Shown here: in pieces, positions 60,325 through 64,000 of the stretch | Layout of the letters: every line of letters starts with the position of its first letter | Position numbering within the stretch: position 1 is the stretch's first letter | NCBI RefSeq assembly: GCF_020991455.1 | Contig: NZ_JAJMOX010000013.1 | Coordinates: 124,001-188,000 of the forward strand | Length of the DNA stretch: 64,000 nt | Reading direction: 5' to 3' | From: Flavobacterium sp. JAS | GTDB lineage: Bacteria > Bacteroidota > Bacteroidia > Flavobacteriales > Flavobacteriaceae | The notes under the pieces: model-generated | What the model saw: the letters and a program-made list of their open reading frames with translations, nothing else | Databases searched by the model: none | Told to the model about the DNA's origin: nothing | Position numbers and translations under genes: made by a program

Positions 60325-60876
60325 ATGCTAGAATTTAATTTTACTCCATTTCCAGTTATAGAAACGGAACGTTTATTATTAAGAAGAGTTACAACTGATG
60401 ATGTAAATGAAGTTTTCGAATTACGCTCAAATCCCGAAAACATGAAATACATCCCTAGACCTTTGTCAAAAAGTACAGATGATGCCCTGAAGCTTATTGC
60501 TGAGATTGAAGACAAAATCGACACAAACATTGGAATCAATTGGGGAATCACCTTAAAGGACGATACTAAACTACTGGGGATTATTGGTTATTACAGAATG
60601 CAACCGGAAAATCACCGTGCCGAAATTGGATATATCTTACTACCTGAATTTCACGGTAAAGGTATCATCACAGAAGCAGTAAATCAATTAATAAAATATG
60701 GTTTTGAAGATTTAAAACTACATTCCATAGAAGCTGTTATTGATCCTGAAAATTTTGCTTCTGAAAAAGTATTGCAAAAATGTGGTTTTGTAAAAGAAGC
60801 GCATCTTAAAGAAGTTCTATTTTACGAAGGTCGTTTTTTAGATTCTGTAATCTACTCATTATTAAATAGTAAGTAA
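60325..60876 (+). CDS. GNAT acetyltransferase, RimJ/RimL-like
   Basis: 183 residues. The opening FPVIETERLLLRRVTTDDVN is typical of the RimJ/RimL group. The acetyl-CoA loop is LLPEFHGKGIITEAVNQLI near residue 112 (HGKGI), and IDPENFASEKVLQKCGFVKE near 145 is the usual end of these enzymes. The acceptor may be a ribosomal protein N-terminus or a small molecule; not decidable. Ten bases after the mutarotase-like gene. Confidence 0.86.
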   Translation: MLEFNFTPFPVIETERLLLRRVTTDDVNEVFELRSNPENMKYIPRPLSKSTDDALKLIAEIEDKIDTNIGINWGITLKDDTKLLGIIGYYRMQPENHRAEIGYILLPEFHGKGIITEAVNQLIKYGFEDLKLHSIEAVIDPENFASEKVLQKCGFVKEAHLKEVLFYEGRFLDSVIYSLLNSK

Positions 60877-60950
60877 TTCCAAAAGTAGTTGTCCAAAAAA
60901 TATTCCTGTTAAATTAAAGTACTAAGGCAATAGGTATTATTGGTTTCCGT

Positions 60951-60958
60951 TATATTTG
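60951..60958 (+). promoter_or_regulatory. -7 promoter box (TATATTTG) for the DUF3575 gene
   Basis: Exact TAnnTTTG match 52 bases before the ATG at 61011. No -33 at the expected spacing. Confidence 0.5.
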
Positions 60959-61010
60959 CACGCAAAATAAGCGATAAAGCCTTATTTTAAATACCACGTA
61001 AATCAATTTT

Positions 61011-61565
61011 ATGAGAAAATTTTTAATCCTACTCGTTCTTTTCTTTTCTATCCAATCTCAAAGTCAAACTTTTATTAAATTTAATGCAGCAACTGCGCTA
61101 TTAGCAATACCAAATGTTGGGATTGAAACTAGTATTGGAAAAAAATTGACTTTTAGTGTTGATGTTATGGCATCTTTCTGGCAGTCTTTTGACGGTCATA
61201 GCCCAATGGAATTTTATACATTAACTCCAGAACTTCGTTATCATTTTAAAGAAAAATATAATGGCTTTTATGTAGGTGGACATGCTGGACCTGATGTTTA
61301 TAAAATACAAAAATGGAATTATTGGGACACTAATAAATACGAACATGGCTTCGGATACAGATTAGGTGTTACAGTTGGATATAATATCAAATTAAGTGAT
61401 AAATTTTTACTAGACGTTTTTGCAGGCGGTGGTTGGCATCAAGGTTTTTACCATGGATATTACAACGACGGAACTCCTGGTCGATACGAAAAAGCAGCAA
61501 ATTGGAATAAAAGTGGAGAATGGCTTCCTTACCGTGGCGGTGTTATGATTTCTTATAAATTGTAA
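61011..61565 (+). CDS. DUF3575 outer-membrane beta-barrel protein
   Basis: 184 residues with a signal peptide (ILLVLFFSIQSQSQ). The mature part is a small beta-barrel: IKFNAATALLAIPNVGIETS, then YTLTPELRYHFKEKYNGFYVG near residue 82 (in two overlapping pieces), a GYRLGVTVGYNIKL strand and a C-terminal YRGGVMISYKL ending in a hydrophobic residue. This is the DUF3575 pattern. Function unknown. Its stop directly abuts the stop of the convergent VF530 gene. Confidence 0.82.
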   Translation: MRKFLILLVLFFSIQSQSQTFIKFNAATALLAIPNVGIETSIGKKLTFSVDVMASFWQSFDGHSPMEFYTLTPELRYHFKEKYNGFYVGGHAGPDVYKIQKWNYWDTNKYEHGFGYRLGVTVGYNIKLSDKFLLDVFAGGGWHQGFYHGYYNDGTPGRYEKAANWNKSGEWLPYRGGVMISYKL

Positions 61566-61793
61566 TTATTTTGTAAACTTAGGTAAGGACTTAAGATATA
61601 AATCTTCTACTTTTTTTCGAGCCCAATCGGTTTTTCTTAAAAAAGTTAAGCTTGATTTGATACTAGGATTTGATATGAAACATTTTATCGGAATTAATTC
61701 TCCTAAAGTATCAAAACCATAATAATCAACTAATGATTCTAAGATTTTTTGAAGTGTAATTCCGTGTAAAGGATCTTTAGATTGATTCTGCAT
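61566..61793 (-). CDS. VF530-family (DUF2132) small DNA-binding-type protein
   Basis: 75 residues, the full family length. Characteristic blocks are KDPLHGITLQKILESLVDYY at residues 6-25 and CFISNPSIKSSLTFLRKTDW at 39-58 with the following ARKKVEDLY. The family is structurally a helical DNA-binding-like fold, but no target is known to me. Its stop codon touches the DUF3575 stop codon on the other strand, so there is no space for a terminator between them. Confidence 0.9.
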   Translation of the reverse strand: MQNQSKDPLHGITLQKILESLVDYYGFDTLGELIPIKCFISNPSIKSSLTFLRKTDWARKKVEDLYLKSLPKFTK

Positions 61794-61815
61794 TTTATAC
61801 TTTTTAAATAATATT

Positions 61816-61856
61816 AAAAAGACCGTGCTTTAAAAAAAGTACGGTCTTTCTTTTTT
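61816..61856 (-). terminator. Terminator of the outer-membrane beta-barrel gene at 61898
   Basis: AAAGACCGTGCTTT pairs with AAGTACGGTCTTT with one mismatch around a loop of about 7 A; an A-run at left acts as U-run for minus-strand transcripts. Confidence 0.75.
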
Positions 61857-61897
61857 ACAAAATTAGTAAATTGAAATCTAAATCAATCCACTATATA

Positions 61898-62536
61898 TTA
61901 GAATATAAATTTAAATCCAACAGAAAGCGGAGATGTTAAATTTGGATTACTTCCAGCTAAAGCTGTATTATAAAAAGGGTCAACATTTGCTACGTGTGCC
62001 AATCCAAAATTCGTTACTGTAGTTTTTTCACCATCTTTAGGATCAATTGTAGTTGATGTAAAATTCGCTAAATCATAAGAAAACTCAACTGAGAAGTTTT
62101 TCGTTACGAAATAATCAAATCCGCCTGATACAGACAAACCAAGCTGATTTACTTTTAAATCAGTTTCTTTTTCTTTTCCAGTAATAATTGGAACAGCAAG
62201 TTGTCCAAAGAAATAAAGAGAACCAGCAACATTCCAATATTTTCTTGCTAATGGCTGAATCACTATTAAATCTGTTTTTGCTGCAGTTCCTGCTTTCGAA
62301 TCAGCCTTAATATTAATAAAACCAAGACCTGCTCCCACTGCTACTGAAGGCGTAATAAATGTACCTACAATTGGTATAACTGATAAATTTGTATTTTTTA
62401 GATCAGCCATTTTTGTTTGTTGGTATCCAAATTGAGATGTTGCAAACCAAGCTCCTTTTAAACCTTGATTAGAATCTTGAGCTTTTGCAGTTAAACCAAT
62501 AAATACAATACTAATTAGTGTTAAAATTTTTTTCAT
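61898..62536 (-). CDS. Outer-membrane beta-barrel protein (OmpW/porin-like)
   Basis: 212 residues with a signal peptide (ILTLISIVFIGLTAKAQ). Strands with alternating hydrophobic residues follow, such as AVGAGLGFINIKADS, SLYFFGQLAVPIITG, GLSVSGGFDYFVTKNFSVEF (about residues 68-160), and the protein ends in LSVGFKFIF with a terminal Phe, as expected for BAM-inserted barrels. No specific family could be decided. A 10-bp inverted repeat (62540-62570) covers its promoter box. Confidence 0.82.
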   Translation of the reverse strand: MKKILTLISIVFIGLTAKAQDSNQGLKGAWFATSQFGYQQTKMADLKNTNLSVIPIVGTFITPSVAVGAGLGFINIKADSKAGTAAKTDLIVIQPLARKYWNVAGSLYFFGQLAVPIITGKEKETDLKVNQLGLSVSGGFDYFVTKNFSVEFSYDLANFTSTTIDPKDGEKTTVTNFGLAHVANVDPFYNTALAGSNPNLTSPLSVGFKFIF

Positions 62537-62539
62537 GTG

Positions 62540-62570
62540 TAAGTTTGTTTTAAATTATTTAACAAACTTA
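62540..62570 (-). promoter_or_regulatory. Inverted repeat overlapping the promoter of the beta-barrel gene
   Basis: TAAGTTTGTT (62540-62549) and AACAAACTTA (62561-62570) are perfect 10-bp arms, 11 bases apart. The right arm contains, on the minus strand, the -7 box TAAGTTTG (62563-62570). This looks like an operator placed on the promoter, or a 5' hairpin of the transcript. Confidence 0.5.
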
Positions 62571-62663
62571 TAGGTAAGCTTTTTTCTTATAGATGATTAA
62601 AATCATAGATTAAAAAAAAACTTTAATTATCTTAGAACTCATTAAAGTTTTTCATTTTTGTTT

Positions 62664-62671
62664 TACATTTG
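62664..62671 (+). promoter_or_regulatory. -7 promoter box (TACATTTG) just before smpB
   Basis: Exact TAnnTTTG match ending only 5 bases before the ATG at 62677, so the transcript may be nearly leaderless. A -33 element was not found. Confidence 0.45.
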
Positions 62672-62676
62672 CCATT

Positions 62677-63132
62677 ATGTTAAAAACAGTCAACATCCTT
62701 AATAAAAGAGCACGTTTTGATTATGAGATAATCGATACGTATACTGCCGGAATTGTTTTATCGGGAACCGAAATCAAATCAATACGATTGGGTAAAGCCA
62801 ATATCACTGAAAGTTTTTGTGAATTTAGCAATCTGGAACTTTTTGCTATCAATACTTATATTGAAGAATATTCTTTTGGAAATCAATTCAACCATAAGTC
62901 CAGAAGTGAGAGAAAATTACTTTTGAACAAAAAGGAATTAAAAACGCTGCACAAAAATGTTCAGGCAAAAGGACTCACAATTGTTCCTTTAAAATTGTTT
63001 ACAAACGAAAAAGGATTAGCAAAACTGCAAATTGGCCTTTGTAAAGGAAAGAAAAATTACGACAAACGTGAATCTCTTAAAGAACAAGATACTAAACGTG
63101 ATTTAGACCGAATAAAAAAAGCTTACAACTAA
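62677..63132 (+). CDS. smpB: SsrA-binding protein (trans-translation)
   Basis: 151 residues. SmpB binds tmRNA and takes it to stalled ribosomes for rescue and tagging. The RNA-binding OB core is visible: NILNKRARFDYEIIDTYTAG at the N-terminus, LSGTEIKSIRLGKANITESF near residue 29 and RSERKLLLNKKELKTL near 85. The C-terminal basic tail (KGKKNYDKRESLKEQDTKRD, then LDRIKKAYN) enters the mRNA channel. The ATG at 62677 gives the usual length. The ssrA gene itself is not in the window. Confidence 0.97.
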   Translation: MLKTVNILNKRARFDYEIIDTYTAGIVLSGTEIKSIRLGKANITESFCEFSNLELFAINTYIEEYSFGNQFNHKSRSERKLLLNKKELKTLHKNVQAKGLTIVPLKLFTNEKGLAKLQIGLCKGKKNYDKRESLKEQDTKRDLDRIKKAYN

Positions 63133-63217
63133 AAAATTATCTCTTTAATTTTCTTTTAAAGAAGTATTTATAAATATTTTATTGTTATTTTTACTACAAA
63201 CAATTCAACCTTAAAAT

Positions 63218-63859
63218 ATGAAAAAATATTTAATTTTGTTAATTGCCGTTCTGGCACTTACAAGTTGTGGTAGTAACACTTCTATTATTAACAGTTGGAG
63301 AGACCCGAAAATAACCGTGGCTCAGGAACACTTTAAAAAAGTATTAGTTGTTGCTTTAGTCAAAGATGAAGCTTCAAGAAGAGTATCTGAAAATAGAATT
63401 GCAGCAAGTAATCCTATTTTTAAAACATCTTACCAATATTTAAACGAAAGTACTAAACAACTTACTAAGGAACAAAAATTAAAAATTTTACAAGACGAGA
63501 ATTTTGATGGTGTAATTACAATGCGATTAGTAAGTACAGACAAAGAAACCACCTATGTTCCCGGAACTTACACAGGAATGTATTATGGTGGATTTGATGG
63601 CATGTACACCGGAATGTATGGTTATGGTTTTGGAAACTGGTACGGAATGTATTCCCCAAATTTCTATGATCCGGGATATTACCAGGAAACAACTTCATAT
63701 ATGGTAGAAACAAATATTTTCTCCTTAAAAGAAAATAAGCTAATCTGGACCGGAACTACAAAATCTGATTATGTTACCGATTTAGGACAAACTGTTGACG
63801 CAATTATGCAAGCAGTTGTAAAAGAAATGAGAAAAGACGGTTCTTTACCTCCAAAATAA
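63218..63859 (+). CDS. Lipoprotein with Gly/Tyr/Met-rich repeats
   Basis: 213 residues. Lipobox in LALTSCGSNTS (Cys near residue 17). The first mature part starts SIINSWRDPKITV and has an alpha/beta look (FKKVLVVALVKDEASRRVSE); NFDGVITMRLVSTDKE follows near residue 95. Residues about 113-155 are a low-complexity Gly/Tyr/Met stretch with repeated TGMY and YG units (GTYTGMYYGGFDGMYTGMYG). The end YMVETNIFSLKENKLIWTGT and VVKEMRKDGSLPPK resembles lipoproteins of the DUF4136-like kind, which I am not certain of. Function unknown; probably faces the periplasm or surface. Confidence 0.74.
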   Translation: MKKYLILLIAVLALTSCGSNTSIINSWRDPKITVAQEHFKKVLVVALVKDEASRRVSENRIAASNPIFKTSYQYLNESTKQLTKEQKLKILQDENFDGVITMRLVSTDKETTYVPGTYTGMYYGGFDGMYTGMYGYGFGNWYGMYSPNFYDPGYYQETTSYMVETNIFSLKENKLIWTGTTKSDYVTDLGQTVDAIMQAVVKEMRKDGSLPPK

Positions 63860-63915
63860 AAATAAGTAAAAAAGCAGTATTTCGATATTGCTATTTTATT
63901 TTATAAAATTATGAC

Positions 63916-63932
63916 TAATTTTGTCAAGACAA
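63916..63932 (+). promoter_or_regulatory. -7 box (TAATTTTG) with overlapping palindrome TTGTCAAGACAA
   Basis: TAATTTTG at 63916-63923 fits TAnnTTTG, 26 bases before the regulator's ATG. The 12-base palindrome TTGTC-AA-GACAA at 63921-63932 overlaps the box and the expected transcript start, so it may be an autoregulatory operator. Confidence 0.45.
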
Positions 63933-63949
63933 TTTATAGTTTATCAAAA

Positions 63950-64000
63950 ATGAAATCACTTCTTAAAAATGCAAGAGAACAAAAGGGCTTAAAAACACGC
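63950..64000 (+). CDS. N-terminus of a helix-turn-helix (XRE/Cro-type) regulator, cut by window end
   Basis: Seventeen codons are visible: MKSLLKNAREQKGLKTR. The pattern L-x2-A-R-x2-K-G-L-(K/T) is the usual first helix of XRE-family DNA-binding domains. The rest lies outside the window, so no more can be said. Confidence 0.6.
   Translation, partial: MKSLLKNAREQKGLKTR

Noticed and set aside
1..64000. tRNA or rRNA genes
   Set aside because: I found no stretch with a convincing T-loop/acceptor arrangement or rRNA-like sequence, though a short gene could escape reading by eye.

Overview
The window is about 64 kb of chromosomal DNA from a member of the Bacteroidota, most likely a Flavobacterium or close relative. 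The evidence: roughly one-third G+C; lipoproteins with short SxC lipoboxes; a type IX secretion C-terminal sorting domain; TAnnTTTG promoter boxes with upstream TTTG; almost no Shine-Dalgarno sequences; a YtxJ-type protein; a DUF6377 regulator; and an arginine pathway that uses an acylornithine carbamoyltransferase. I saw no rRNA, tRNA, insertion sequence, integrase or CRISPR array.

Layout. 1-8 kb: the end of an Old Yellow Enzyme gene, then a minus-strand group (acyltransferase, DUF1349 protein, GH3 beta-glucosidase, DUF6377 sensor-regulator) and a small tautomerase. 8-19 kb: an acyl-CoA dehydrogenase/oxidase-like gene, a divergent RarD transporter/MocR regulator pair, and a minus-strand cluster of Omp85-like protein, response regulator, histidine kinase, universal stress protein and bestrophin-like channel. 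19.4-22.4 kb: an AT-rich island with a polymorphic toxin that carries a lipoprotein signal and a C-terminal AHH nuclease domain, followed by an Imm11-like immunity gene and an unidentified acidic gene. 22.5-31.6 kb: metabolic genes (aspA, guaC, miaE, glyA, fahA, agmatine deiminase). 31.8-39.7 kb: surface and envelope genes, with N-carbamoylputrescine amidase among them. 39.9-45.4 kb: clpB, ytxJ and two coupled membrane proteins. 45.6-56.5 kb: a ten-gene arginine/proline operon on the minus strand. 57-64 kb: an M1 peptidase, a mutarotase-like protein, acetyltransferase, small envelope proteins, smpB, and the first codons of an XRE-type regulator.

How the genes work together. The arginine operon runs GNAT (probable acylglutamate synthase), argG, argC, argD, proA, proB, argF', argB, argE, argH. 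It covers glutamate to arginine through acylated intermediates, plus the first two steps to proline. Upstream lies a strong promoter and a roughly 320-nt leader with a short ORF and two hairpins of nearly identical stem sequence, which could form alternative pairings. Agmatine deiminase and N-carbamoylputrescine amidase together convert agmatine to putrescine. The toxin and its two downstream genes look like an interbacterial competition or kin-discrimination cassette.

Intergenic DNA is unusually rich in dispersed inverted repeats of several families. One family (GCCACGAATT type) has five copies here, and most spacers in the arginine operon carry an inverted repeat. The toxin cassette and the arginine leader are the two places I would look at first.
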